This document shows, one piece after another, positions 1 through 6,513 of a stretch of DNA of 9,057 bases (positions are counted from its first letter, which is position 1; every line of letters starts with the position of its first letter). The DNA is from Candidatus Pelagibacter sp. Lineage in GTDB: Bacteria > Pseudomonadota > Alphaproteobacteria > Pelagibacterales > Pelagibacteraceae. The notes beneath the pieces are model-generated. The model ran no database searches, was not told the origin of the DNA, and was given only the letters and a program-made list of their open reading frames with translations. The translations under genes were made by a program, and so were the position numbers. The stretch covers positions 1-9,057 of the forward strand of contig JAOHCJ010000023.1 of the NCBI GenBank assembly GCA_028095445.1. The letters run 5' to 3'.

Positions 1-21
1 GTTTAAAACTTTTTTTATCAT
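1..21 (-). CDS. Possible start of a further minus-strand gene, cut by the left window edge
   Basis: An ATG on the minus strand (complement of 19-21) opens a frame reading M-I-K-K-V-L-N before the window ends. It begins 20 nt downstream of the thyX stop. An AGG lies about 10 nt upstream of the ATG, within a TTAGG stretch. Short spacing and same orientation would suit a gene co-transcribed behind thyX. Seven codons are too few to identify a product, and in DNA this AT-rich the frame could be chance. Confidence 0.25.
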
Positions 22-41
22 TTTACTTAAACCTAAAATAT

Positions 42-989
42 TTAAATCAGCTTATCTTTTAAATCAAAGGCAATCATTAACTCATTCCACTCTCTCTTGG
101 ATAAACCAGAACTGTCTGGATTAATATTTTCACCTTTTATAAGTTTTTGGATAATAACTTTTCCTTTTGCTGAAACTTCAGTACCTCCAACTCTATAATC
201 CATAAAAGCATCATAAGTTATTGGAACCCATTTTTTTACTGTATCCAACATGATGTCAGCATATACTCTTATTTCATATTGAGCGTGACTATCTGCTCTT
301 AATCTTAAAAAATTCATTAAGTTTAATAAATCTGTTTTCCAGTACCACTGAGTATAAGTGTTTAAAGTTAAATTCATTCTCGCAAGCTCTCGTGCTAACC
401 CTTTTTTATTTTCATCTATTGTTGAGCCATCAAATCTTTGATTCAGCATCATCTCATAATTATCATATGTTCTTTCAGCATCATTTTTTAAAAGTTCTAG
501 AACTTCTTTTGCTTGATCACCTTCAATAACATCTCCTCTTCCTTGTCTGTTACTTGCTGACTGAGCTGCTAAATTTTCTTTAGATGGTAAATAAAATTCT
601 TTATCTAGGATAGAATACCTTGCTGAGTACTCATTTACATTCGCAGTTCTATGTCTGATCCATTGACGTGCAATAAAAATTGGAAGTTTAACATGATACT
701 TAATTTCACACATTTCAAACGGTGTGCTATGCCAATGTCTCATTAAGTACTTAATTAGACCTGAGTCTGTTGAGACTTGCTTAGTCCCCTTTCCATAAGA
801 AACTCTCGCTGATTGAACTATTGAGGTATCATCACCCATATAATCAACTACTCTAACAAAGCCGTGGTCTAAAGCTGGCATTGCTTCATAAAGAATTTTT
901 TCAAGCTCAGGAGCTGTAACTCTTTTAGTTGGATTCTCTTGAGACTGTTGATCTTTTATCTCTTGTTCTTGTTCTTTAGTTAATTTCAT
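42..989 (-). CDS. thyX: FAD-dependent thymidylate synthase ThyX
   Basis: ThyX methylates dUMP to dTMP in the cytoplasm, using methylene-tetrahydrofolate as carbon donor and reduced FAD with NADPH as hydride source. The family signature RHR-x7-S is present as RHR at residues 112-114 and Ser122 ([11 protein letters not shown]). Other family blocks are RHWHSTPFE (84-92), the [14 protein letters not shown] helix (210-223) and [15 protein letters not shown] (227-241). The frame stays open to an ATG at 1112, but those 41 extra codons lie over the divergently transcribed tmRNA acceptor piece and do not look like ThyX. The ATG at 987-989 gives 315 residues, starting [10 protein letters not shown]. 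The first 30 or so residues are polar and low in complexity, a mild N-terminal extension compared with short ThyX proteins. No strong Shine-Dalgarno is seen, only a weak AAGAG about 14 nt upstream. Its identity is secure. The start is likely but not certain. Confidence 0.95.
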   Translation of the reverse strand: MKLTKEQEQEIKDQQSQENPTKRVTAPELEKILYEAMPALDHGFVRVVDYMGDDTSIVQSARVSYGKGTKQVSTDSGLIKYLMRHWHSTPFEMCEIKYHVKLPIFIARQWIRHRTANVNEYSARYSILDKEFYLPSKENLAAQSASNRQGRGDVIEGDQAKEVLELLKNDAERTYDNYEMMLNQRFDGSTIDENKKGLARELARMNLTLNTYTQWYWKTDLLNLMNFLRLRADSHAQYEIRVYADIMLDTVKKWVPITYDAFMDYRVGGTEVSAKGKVIIQKLIKGENINPDSSGLSKREWNELMIAFDLKDKLI

Positions 990-997
990 GATTTTTA

Positions 998-1025
998 TTG
1001 AATCTCTTGTAATTGCTTTTATATT
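998..1025 (+). promoter_or_regulatory. Candidate sigma-70 promoter for ssrA
   Basis: A TTGAAT hexamer (998-1003) and a TATATT hexamer (1020-1025) are separated by 16 nt. Initiation would fall near 1032, just before a GTTGG-CTTG-CCAAC hairpin and ahead of the tmRNA acceptor piece. The site sits in the short gap between the thyX start at 989 and the RNA gene, where a promoter is needed. AT-rich sequence yields such matches by chance, so this is a proposal from position and hexamers only. Confidence 0.35.
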
Positions 1026-1029
1026 AATA

Positions 1030-1295
1030 GTGTTGGCTTGCCAACTACGACGATAAACGAATTTCGTAATAACCATTACGGACGTGGGGGCAGTACCCAC
1101 CACCTCCACCATTTACAACTTATGGGGGTGAACTAGGATCGACGGGTGACTAAAGGCTATTCTTTCGTTCGGGATTGTTCCACCGTAACGGGCTAAACTT
1201 TAAATGCTAACGAAAGTTACGCTATTGCTGCATAATTAACTTAGGTTAATTATAAAAGCACGGTCTGGGGCACCGGGTAACAGAACGCCCCTTAT
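1030..1295 (+). ncRNA. ssrA: Two-piece, circularly permuted transfer-messenger RNA (alphaproteobacterial type)
   Basis: tmRNA rescues stalled ribosomes: its alanyl-charged tRNA-like end enters the A site and a short internal reading frame adds a degradation tag. Here the usual order is swapped. The 3' acceptor part comes first. It ends in CACCTCC (1101-1107), the discriminator A and CCA (1109-1111), after a T-arm with stem GTGGG/CCCAC. A 12-nt spacer follows, then the conventional 5' end GGGGGTG (1124-1130). This pairs with CACCTCC over all seven positions, including one G-U. The following GATCGACGGG resembles the conserved tmRNA 5' region. The tag frame is at 1206-1235. Beyond it, CGGT/ACCG (1261-1264, 1272-1275) with GGGGC/GCCCC (1267-1271, 1287-1291) forms an H-type pseudoknot. 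This order is the known alphaproteobacterial layout, in which processing removes the spacer and leaves two RNAs. The outer ends are estimates; the 5' end of the acceptor piece is the least certain. Confidence 0.93.
1206..1235 (+). other. tmRNA proteolysis-tag reading frame (ANESYAIAA, stop TAA)
   Basis: GCT at 1206 is the likely resume codon. It is followed by codons for N-E-S-Y-A-I-A-A and a TAA at 1233-1235. The start (Ala-Asn) and the hydrophobic end (Tyr-Ala-Ile-Ala-Ala) match the general tag pattern, for example E. coli ANDENYALAA, where the last residues are read by ClpXP/ClpAP. At nine encoded residues it is one shorter than the E. coli frame. The resume codon is inferred by alignment with that pattern. 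The frame lies between an upstream helix (CGTT 1166-1169 with AACG 1187-1190) and the downstream pseudoknot, as expected. Confidence 0.85.
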
Positions 1296-1344
1296 TAAAA
1301 AAACTGTATAGCTTATTTAAATTTAAGATATATTTTATCAAAGA

Positions 1345-2322
1345 ATGAACCAGATAGACAAAAAAGAATTAACTAAAAAATATATTAGTGATGGTTATTG
1401 TGTTGGACCAACTCTTTTTGAAGATAGTCAAATTATTTATTTGAGAAAATCACTTGAGGATACTTTTTCAAAAAAAGGGTTCCCAAGAGATATCAGTTTA
1501 TTTGATATTAACGACCCAGAAGCAGTAAGAATAATTTTAAGTGCAGTTGACTCGGAATGGATCAAATCAATTTTTATAAAAATTAGTGATTATTTTAATA
1601 CTTCTATTTCACCCTTGCCTATTTTCGATATTCAGAGGAATTACCATGTTGATAGAATTAAAAGTCCTGGAATGGGATGGCATCGTGACTGTAACGGTGA
1701 AATGCAATACGATTACTGTAGAGAAAAACTATTTGATAAATCATACGTTTTCGGAAAGATAGGAATTTATTTGCAAGAAAATCTTGAATATGGTGGATCA
1801 GTTGATTTAATACCTTTTTCTCATAAAGACATAAAAGCGAAAAATTTTATTATTAATAAATTAACGGATATTCCATTAAAACTTTTAATAAGACTACATT
1901 CAAACTTTCCTAACATGTATAAACAAATTTCTGAGCAAGTTTATATGAACATACTCAAGGCAAAAAAACTTTCTATTGAAAAAGGTTCGGTTGTTTTATT
2001 TGATAGTAGAATTTATCATAGAGGGTCACCAATAGCAGATTCTGTTAGAAACGAAGTGGTATTTAATTCTAATTTACATCACGCAGATGTTCCGCCTTCA
2101 AAAAATAAATATTCCATATACTGTCACTTTGGATCTACTCTTGCTTATGATTCGTACATGTATGATCGTTTGAAACGTAAGGGAAATTCTTTAGAACTAC
2201 AGAGATGTGTTGAAGAACAAAAAAAAATTGAAAATCATTATCCAAAATTTGCATCCTCAATTCAAAATATCATGGACCCTGTATTAATAAAATATAAGGA
2301 TTACCTACACAAGCTTAAATAA
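1345..2322 (+). CDS. Fe(II)/2-oxoglutarate-dependent dioxygenase, phytanoyl-CoA dioxygenase (PhyH) family
   Basis: Members of this family use iron and 2-oxoglutarate to hydroxylate small molecules or lipids, and substrates differ widely. The facial triad is visible: His113 and Asp115 in GWHRD, and the distal His225 in IYHRGSP. Arg235 lies ten residues after the distal His, where the family binds the 2-oxoglutarate carboxylate. The core strands GKIGIYLQENLEYGGSVDLIP (138-157) and KGSVVLFDSRIYHRGSP (213-229) are typical. At 325 residues it is somewhat longer than the common size of about 250-300, with a helical insert around 165-210. No signal peptide or membrane segment is seen, so it is probably cytoplasmic. 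The ATG at 1345 has only a weak AAAGA before it. The gene stands alone between ssrA and convergent pyrC, with no pathway partners, so the substrate cannot be told. The class is secure and the function open. Confidence 0.85.
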   Translation: MNQIDKKELTKKYISDGYCVGPTLFEDSQIIYLRKSLEDTFSKKGFPRDISLFDINDPEAVRIILSAVDSEWIKSIFIKISDYFNTSISPLPIFDIQRNYHVDRIKSPGMGWHRDCNGEMQYDYCREKLFDKSYVFGKIGIYLQENLEYGGSVDLIPFSHKDIKAKNFIINKLTDIPLKLLIRLHSNFPNMYKQISEQVYMNILKAKKLSIEKGSVVLFDSRIYHRGSPIADSVRNEVVFNSNLHHADVPPSKNKYSIYCHFGSTLAYDSYMYDRLKRKGNSLELQRCVEEQKKIENHYPKFASSIQNIMDPVLIKYKDYLHKLK

Positions 2323-2329
2323 AATTTAC

Positions 2330-2357
2330 AATAAAAAATCATTTTTTCTTTTTTATT
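2330..2357. terminator. Weak AT-only hairpin between convergent genes, possible bidirectional terminator
   Basis: AATAAAAAA (2330-2338) and TTTTTTATT (2349-2357) can form a 9-bp stem with a 10-nt loop. It lies between the stop of the dioxygenase gene (2322) and the stop of pyrC (2389), where both transcripts must end. U-runs would be present on either strand. The stem has no G-C pair and would be unstable, so its role rests mainly on position. Confidence 0.35.
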
Positions 2358-2388
2358 ATTTAACTAAAAGTAGAGAAGCAGAAGACTT

Positions 2389-3693
2389 TTAAAAAATTAT
2401 TGGTTTACCTGTGGGGTCTCCTAATATCTTGCCGTCTTTCATTTTAATTTGACCATTTATAATTGTTGCAACAGGTGTTCCTTTGAATTCAAAGCCATTA
2501 AACGGCGACCAAGCACATTTACTTTCAATTTTTTCATTTCTAATTACAATCTTTTTATTCATATCTACAATTGTGAAGTCTGCATCAAAACCTTCTTTGA
2601 TAAAACCTTTATCTTTAATTCCAAATATCTTTACTGGATTTTCACATATAGAATTCATCAATTGTTCAATGCTCAATTTTCCATTATTAATATGATTAAG
2701 CATGACTGTAAGTAATGTTTGAACACCTGGCATTCCTGATGGTGAATTTGGATATATTTTTTCTTTATTTTCTTTTAAATGAGGGGCGTGATCAGAACCA
2801 ATTGTATCGTTTAGATTATTTTTTACTGCATACCACAATCTATCATAATGAGTCTTATCTCTTATGGGGGGATTCATTTGAGCATAGGTGCCTAGCCTAT
2901 CGTAACAATCAGGGGCATATATGGTTAGGTGCTGAGGTGTTATTTCAAAAGTAATATTACCTTTGTGCTTTGATAGAAAATCAATCTCCTGCTTAGTTGT
3001 TATATGAAGAACATGCGCTTTTTTTTTATAACGTTCAGCAATTCTGACTATTCTTCTTGTAGAGGAAATTGCACATTCTTCACTTCTCCAGATTGGGTGA
3101 GAATGAACATCACCATTTTTAATTAACTTTTTATTCTTATTTAAAATTTCTTCATCCTCTGAATGAACTGCAACAACTTTTGAACTATTTTGAAATACTG
3201 TTTCAATATCTTTTTCATCTGCAACTAATAAATTTCCAGTTGAAGAACCTGCAAAAAGTTTAATTCCACAACAACCTTCTAAATTTTTCAAATCTGCTAA
3301 TTCATCTGCATTATCAGCTGTTGCACCAAAATAGAAAGCATAATTGCAATACATTCTACTTTTTGCAAGATCTAGCTTCTTTTGAAATTCTACTTTAGTA
3401 GAAGTAGGTGGATTCGTATTAGGCATCTCAAAAACACTTGTTATCCCCCCAACAATTGCTGCTCTGCTTCCTGAATTAAGATCTTCTGTATCAGTTGAGC
3501 CTGGCTCCCTAAAGTGAGTTTGGGTGTCTATACATCCTGGTAAAACAGTTAAACCATTGGCGTCAAAAATTTCTTTGGCTTCTTCTTCAATTTTGCCAAT
3601 TTTAATGATTTTAGCGTCTTTAATAGCAATGTCTTGATTCTTTAAATCTTTATCTATGTAACATGAACCATTTTTGATTATTAGATCTAACAT
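2389..3693 (-). CDS. pyrC: Dihydroorotase (class I-like amidohydrolase)
   Basis: It should catalyse the reversible cyclisation of N-carbamoyl-aspartate to dihydroorotate, the third step of pyrimidine synthesis, in the cytoplasm. It has the amidohydrolase layout: an N-terminal beta segment, the metal motif in PGCIDTQTHFREPG (52-65), MPNTNPPT (90-97), a likely carboxylated Lys145 in GIKLFAGSSTG, metal ligands His177 (VAVHSED) and His230 (HVLHITT), and catalytic Asp301 in GSDHAPH. FREPG and the Asn-containing NTNPPT segment favour dihydroorotase over hydantoinase, though allantoinase is a close relative. The first His of the normal H-x-H pair is Gln58; His60 is kept. Its 434 residues are normal for the class. 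The ATG at 3691-3693 lies about 12-15 nt from a TATAAT on the same strand. It is convergent with the dioxygenase gene and divergent from ygfZ, so it is probably transcribed alone. Confidence 0.9.
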   Translation of the reverse strand: MLDLIIKNGSCYIDKDLKNQDIAIKDAKIIKIGKIEEEAKEIFDANGLTVLPGCIDTQTHFREPGSTDTEDLNSGSRAAIVGGITSVFEMPNTNPPTSTKVEFQKKLDLAKSRMYCNYAFYFGATADNADELADLKNLEGCCGIKLFAGSSTGNLLVADEKDIETVFQNSSKVVAVHSEDEEILNKNKKLIKNGDVHSHPIWRSEECAISSTRRIVRIAERYKKKAHVLHITTKQEIDFLSKHKGNITFEITPQHLTIYAPDCYDRLGTYAQMNPPIRDKTHYDRLWYAVKNNLNDTIGSDHAPHLKENKEKIYPNSPSGMPGVQTLLTVMLNHINNGKLSIEQLMNSICENPVKIFGIKDKGFIKEGFDADFTIVDMNKKIVIRNEKIESKCAWSPFNGFEFKGTPVATIINGQIKMKDGKILGDPTGKPIIF

Positions 3694-3707
3694 TTATGAA
3701 AAAAGTA

Positions 3708-3718
3708 ATTATATTATA
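3708..3718 (-). promoter_or_regulatory. Candidate -10 element(s) of the pyrC promoter
   Basis: On the minus strand two consensus TATAAT hexamers overlap by one base (complements of 3713-3718 and 3708-3713). Transcription would begin only a few bases before the pyrC ATG at 3693, giving a very short leader. A TTGATT lies 15 nt upstream of the nearer hexamer, a tight but possible -35. The plus strand of the same stretch carries TATATT (3715-3720), which could serve ygfZ. The intergenic gap is only 43 nt, so both promoters would have to share it. Confidence 0.45.
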
Positions 3719-3736
3719 TTCAGTCATCAATCAATT

Positions 3737-4621
3737 ATGAATACTCAAAATGTGTATATTTTAGAAGATAGAGGGATTCTTTATATAAATGGGACGGATG
3801 TTAAAGAATTTTTACAAAATCTAATCAGCAATGATATTAACAAAGTTAATGAAACTAACAGTTGTTTTGCTTCATTACTTACTCCTCAAGGAAAATTTCT
3901 ATTCTCTTTTATCATTTTAAAACATAAATCTGGATATTTCTTAGATTGTGAAAAATCTCAAGCCGATGCTCTTTTTAAACAACTGAGTATTTATAAACTT
4001 AGATCAAGTGTTGAAATTATGAATTTGAGTAATGAGTTTGTAGTTGCTACTTTTAATCGTGACAAATTTTTAAAATTTGAAGATGCTAAAGATGAACCAG
4101 GAAATACTGTTAGATATAGAGAAGATCCTATTTTATTAGATCCAAGAAACAAAGAATTGGGTGCAAGACTTATTATAAATTTGGAAAAACTTTATCTGTC
4201 ATTAAAAAAATTAGAGTTAAAGGACTCTAAAGTTGAAGAATATTACAAATTAAGTCATGAATTGGGAATAGCTCAAAAAAATATGAATAAGCTACAGAAT
4301 AAACTATTCGGCATCGAATGTAATTTTGAAGAACTTAATGCAATAGACTTTAAAAAAGGTTGTTATGTAGGCCAAGAAAATACTGCTAGAATAAAGCTAA
4401 AAAATAGGCTTTCAAAAAGATTACTACCAATTCAATTAATTAGTGGAAAACTAATTGAGGGTGCTTCTATTTATGCAAATCATATTGAAATAGGTAAAGT
4501 ATTGATTAATGACAAATATCCCTTTGCATTGATCAAATATCTAGATGAAAACTTTAAAGAAGATAGTGAATTAAAAAGTGAAAATGCAACCTTAAGAATA
4601 AAAATACCAAATTGGATATAG
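3737..4621 (+). CDS. ygfZ: YgfZ/GcvT-type folate-binding protein, Fe-S cluster maintenance
   Basis: YgfZ is a tetrahydrofolate-binding protein related to the glycine-cleavage T protein. In E. coli it supports the activity of certain Fe-S enzymes. The diagnostic K-G-C-Y-x-G-Q-E motif is complete at residues 207-214, with Cys209 the residue known to matter in the family. The N-terminal blocks FLQNLISNDI (25-34) and LLTPQGKF (47-54) are also typical. The frame can be extended upstream to 3674, but that start would overlap the beginning of pyrC and add 21 unrelated residues. The ATG at 3737 gives 294 residues and begins just before the first conserved strand. No Shine-Dalgarno is seen before it, so translation may be leaderless or SD-independent. 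It lies 53 nt ahead of nadA on the same strand. NadA needs a 4Fe-4S cluster, so co-expression would make sense, but this link is inference. Confidence 0.88.
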   Translation: MNTQNVYILEDRGILYINGTDVKEFLQNLISNDINKVNETNSCFASLLTPQGKFLFSFIILKHKSGYFLDCEKSQADALFKQLSIYKLRSSVEIMNLSNEFVVATFNRDKFLKFEDAKDEPGNTVRYREDPILLDPRNKELGARLIINLEKLYLSLKKLELKDSKVEEYYKLSHELGIAQKNMNKLQNKLFGIECNFEELNAIDFKKGCYVGQENTARIKLKNRLSKRLLPIQLISGKLIEGASIYANHIEIGKVLINDKYPFALIKYLDENFKEDSELKSENATLRIKIPNWI

Positions 4622-4626
4622 TAGTG

Positions 4627-4635
4627 TGGCATAAT
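4627..4635 (+). promoter_or_regulatory. Candidate extended -10 promoter for nadA-nadC
   Basis: TG (4627-4628), one base and CATAAT (4630-4635) form an extended -10 element just after the ygfZ stop at 4621. Initiation near 4642 would leave a leader of about 30 nt before the nadA ATG. No good -35 accompanies it, as is common for extended -10 promoters. The alternative is that ygfZ, nadA and nadC share one transcript. Confidence 0.3.
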
Positions 4636-4674
4636 AAGGAATGACAAATATTAACCTAATTGATAAGTTTTGAC

Positions 4675-5664
4675 ATGGAATTTACACCAGAAATAAAAAT
4701 AGCAACTGATCCTATTTATCAAAAAATTTCTAAGGTTATGCCTGAGATTGAATGGTCGATTCATGCTCCTTATATTCATAGAATAAATCAATTAAAAAAA
4801 GAAAAGAATGCAATTGTACTCGCACATAATTATCAAACTCCAGAAATTTATCATGGTGTTGCAGATGTTGCTGCCGACTCTTTGGCGCTTGCAATAGAAG
4901 CTTCAAAAACTAGTGCTGATATTATTGTAATGGCGGGGGTTCACTTTATGGCTGAAACTTCTAAGTTAATGAGTCCTGAAAAAAAAGTTTTACTACCAGA
5001 TATGGATGCTGGCTGTTCTTTATCGTCATCTGTGACTGGTGATGATGTTAGATTATTAAAAGAAAAATATCCAGGTGTACCAGTTGTATCTTATGTGAAT
5101 ACATCTGCAGATGTAAAAGCAGAAACTGATATCTGCTGTACATCCGCCAATGCAGTAAAAATTGTTGAGTCTCTAAGAGTTAAAAAAGTTATTTTTTTAC
5201 CTGATGATTATTTAGCAAAGTATGTTGCTTCTCAAACTGATGTCGAAATCATTGCATGGAAAGGCATTTGTATGGTTCACGAACAATTTAATGAAAAAGA
5301 AATACGTGATATTAGAGCCAAAAACCCTGGAATTAAAATAATAGCACATCCTGAATGTCCGCCCGATGTAATTAAAGCAAGTGACTTTGCTGGATCAACT
5401 GGTGGTATGATTAAGTATGTTGAGGATAATCAACCTAAAAAAGTTATGATGGTTACTGAGTGTTCAATGAGTGATAATATTCAGGTAGAAAATCCAAATG
5501 TAGAATTTATTAGACCATGTAACCTTTGCCCTCATATGAAAAAAATTACATTACCAAAAATTTTGGATTGCTTAGAAAATGAAACAGGTGAAATCATTAT
5601 GGACAAAGAAACTATAGAAAAAGCAAGAATTCCTGTTGAAAGAATGGCTGCTGTCGGCAGATAA
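4675..5664 (+). CDS. nadA: Quinolinate synthase NadA (4Fe-4S enzyme)
   Basis: NadA condenses iminoaspartate with dihydroxyacetone phosphate to make quinolinate, the committed product of de novo NAD synthesis. It resembles the three-repeat NadA fold throughout: IVLAHNYQTPEI (47-58), MAGVHFMAETSKLMSPEK (86-103) and AHPECPPDV (224-232). Three Cys fit the cluster ligands by comparison with the E. coli enzyme: Cys114 in DAGCSL, Cys199 in WKGICMVHE and Cys285 in RPCNLCPHM. The last lies in a C-x-x-C. A TTG at 4660 would add five residues, but the ATG at 4675 is the more likely start and gives 329 residues. Neither start has a well-spaced Shine-Dalgarno. The stop at 5664 is followed 5 nt later by the nadC start, which implies an operon. 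YgfZ just upstream belongs to a family that supports Fe-S enzymes. Confidence 0.96.
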   Translation: MEFTPEIKIATDPIYQKISKVMPEIEWSIHAPYIHRINQLKKEKNAIVLAHNYQTPEIYHGVADVAADSLALAIEASKTSADIIVMAGVHFMAETSKLMSPEKKVLLPDMDAGCSLSSSVTGDDVRLLKEKYPGVPVVSYVNTSADVKAETDICCTSANAVKIVESLRVKKVIFLPDDYLAKYVASQTDVEIIAWKGICMVHEQFNEKEIRDIRAKNPGIKIIAHPECPPDVIKASDFAGSTGGMIKYVEDNQPKKVMMVTECSMSDNIQVENPNVEFIRPCNLCPHMKKITLPKILDCLENETGEIIMDKETIEKARIPVERMAAVGR

Positions 5665-5669
5665 TAAAA

Positions 5670-6503
5670 GTGGGTCAAATTAAATTAAGTAATTACTATA
5701 TTAAAAATACTGTAAGGCGTGCCCTGAATGAAGATCTTTACCCTTTTGGCGATATTACTTCAAACTTAATTAAAAATAAAAAAGTTATAAAAGTTAAGTT
5801 GATTTCCAATCAACAAGCAGTAATTGCTGGTCTAGAGTTTGTCAAACAAACTTTTAAATTAATAGACACAAAGATTAACTTTTTTATAAAAAAAAAAGAG
5901 GGAACATTAGTTAAAAAAAATGAACTGATTGCAATAATAGAAGGTAAAGCTGAAAATATTCTGATTGGTGAAAGAGTTGCATTAAATTTTATGAGTCATC
6001 TCTCTGGGATTGCGACTAAAACTAATCAATTTGTTAAGCTAGTTAATAAAAAAAGTAAAATTTGTTGTACTAGAAAAACAATTCCAACTTTAAGAGTTAT
6101 ACAAAAATATGCAGTTAAGCTAGGTGGAGGCACTAATCATAGATTTAACCTAAGTGATGAATTTCTAATTAAAGATAATCATATAGCAAGTTCCGATATT
6201 AAAACTCTAGTATCTCTTGCAATTAAAAACAAAAAAGGAAAAAAAATTACTGTAGAGGTTGATAATTTAAATCAGCTCAAACAGATAATGGGTTTAAAAT
6301 TTAACACAGTCCTATTTGATAATATGAGCAATAAAGCACTTAAGGCTGGTGTCAAGATGGCTAAAAAATATTATGAAACAGAAGCATCTGGAAATGTAAC
6401 TCTAAAATCAGTTAAAAAAATTGCATCAACAGGTGTTAATAGAATTTCAATAGGTAGTATTACTCATAGTGCACCTGCAGTTGATTTTAAATTAGAAATC
6501 TAA
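5670..6503 (+). CDS. nadC: Quinolinate phosphoribosyltransferase (decarboxylating) NadC
   Basis: NadC joins quinolinate to PRPP and releases CO2 to form nicotinate mononucleotide, directly after NadA. Family residues are visible in order: ALNEDLYPFGDITS (18-31), ERVALNFMSHLSGIAT (101-116), the substrate-binding RKTIPTLR (135-142), GGGTNHRFNLSDEFLIKDNH (152-171) with His157, Arg158 and Lys168, VEVDN (196-200), LFDNMS (215-220), EASGN (238-242) and the C-terminal ISIGSITHSAPAVDF (259-273). At 277 residues it has normal length. The start is a GTG at 5670, 5 nt after nadA, so translation is probably coupled. No ATG upstream would fit, and the conserved N-terminus begins soon after. Lysine content is high, as expected in an AT-rich genome. 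Its stop is 10 nt from the stop of convergent ppdK. Confidence 0.95.
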   Translation: MGQIKLSNYYIKNTVRRALNEDLYPFGDITSNLIKNKKVIKVKLISNQQAVIAGLEFVKQTFKLIDTKINFFIKKKEGTLVKKNELIAIIEGKAENILIGERVALNFMSHLSGIATKTNQFVKLVNKKSKICCTRKTIPTLRVIQKYAVKLGGGTNHRFNLSDEFLIKDNHIASSDIKTLVSLAIKNKKGKKITVEVDNLNQLKQIMGLKFNTVLFDNMSNKALKAGVKMAKKYYETEASGNVTLKSVKKIASTGVNRISIGSITHSAPAVDFKLEI

Positions 6504-6513
6504 ATAGTAGAAA

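Noticed and set aside
990..1112. N-terminal extension of ThyX by 41 codons
   Set aside because: It lies antisense to the tmRNA acceptor piece, and its sequence does not resemble ThyX. The ATG at 989 fits the gene layout better.
1292..2388. Genomic island attachment site flanking the dioxygenase gene
   Set aside because: I saw no direct repeat of the tmRNA end after 2322 and no integrase gene, so integration at ssrA is not supported.
2449..2954. Three plus-strand frames of 70-88 codons inside pyrC
   Set aside because: They lie antisense to a strongly supported dihydroorotase and show no recognisable domain; they are shadows of the real gene.
3674..3736. Upstream start for the YgfZ protein
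   Set aside because: It would overlap the start of pyrC and cross the candidate promoter elements. The added 21 residues are not family-like.
4660..4674. TTG start for NadA
   Set aside because: It adds only five residues, uses a rare start codon and has no well-placed Shine-Dalgarno. The ATG at 4675 is simpler, although TTG cannot be ruled out.
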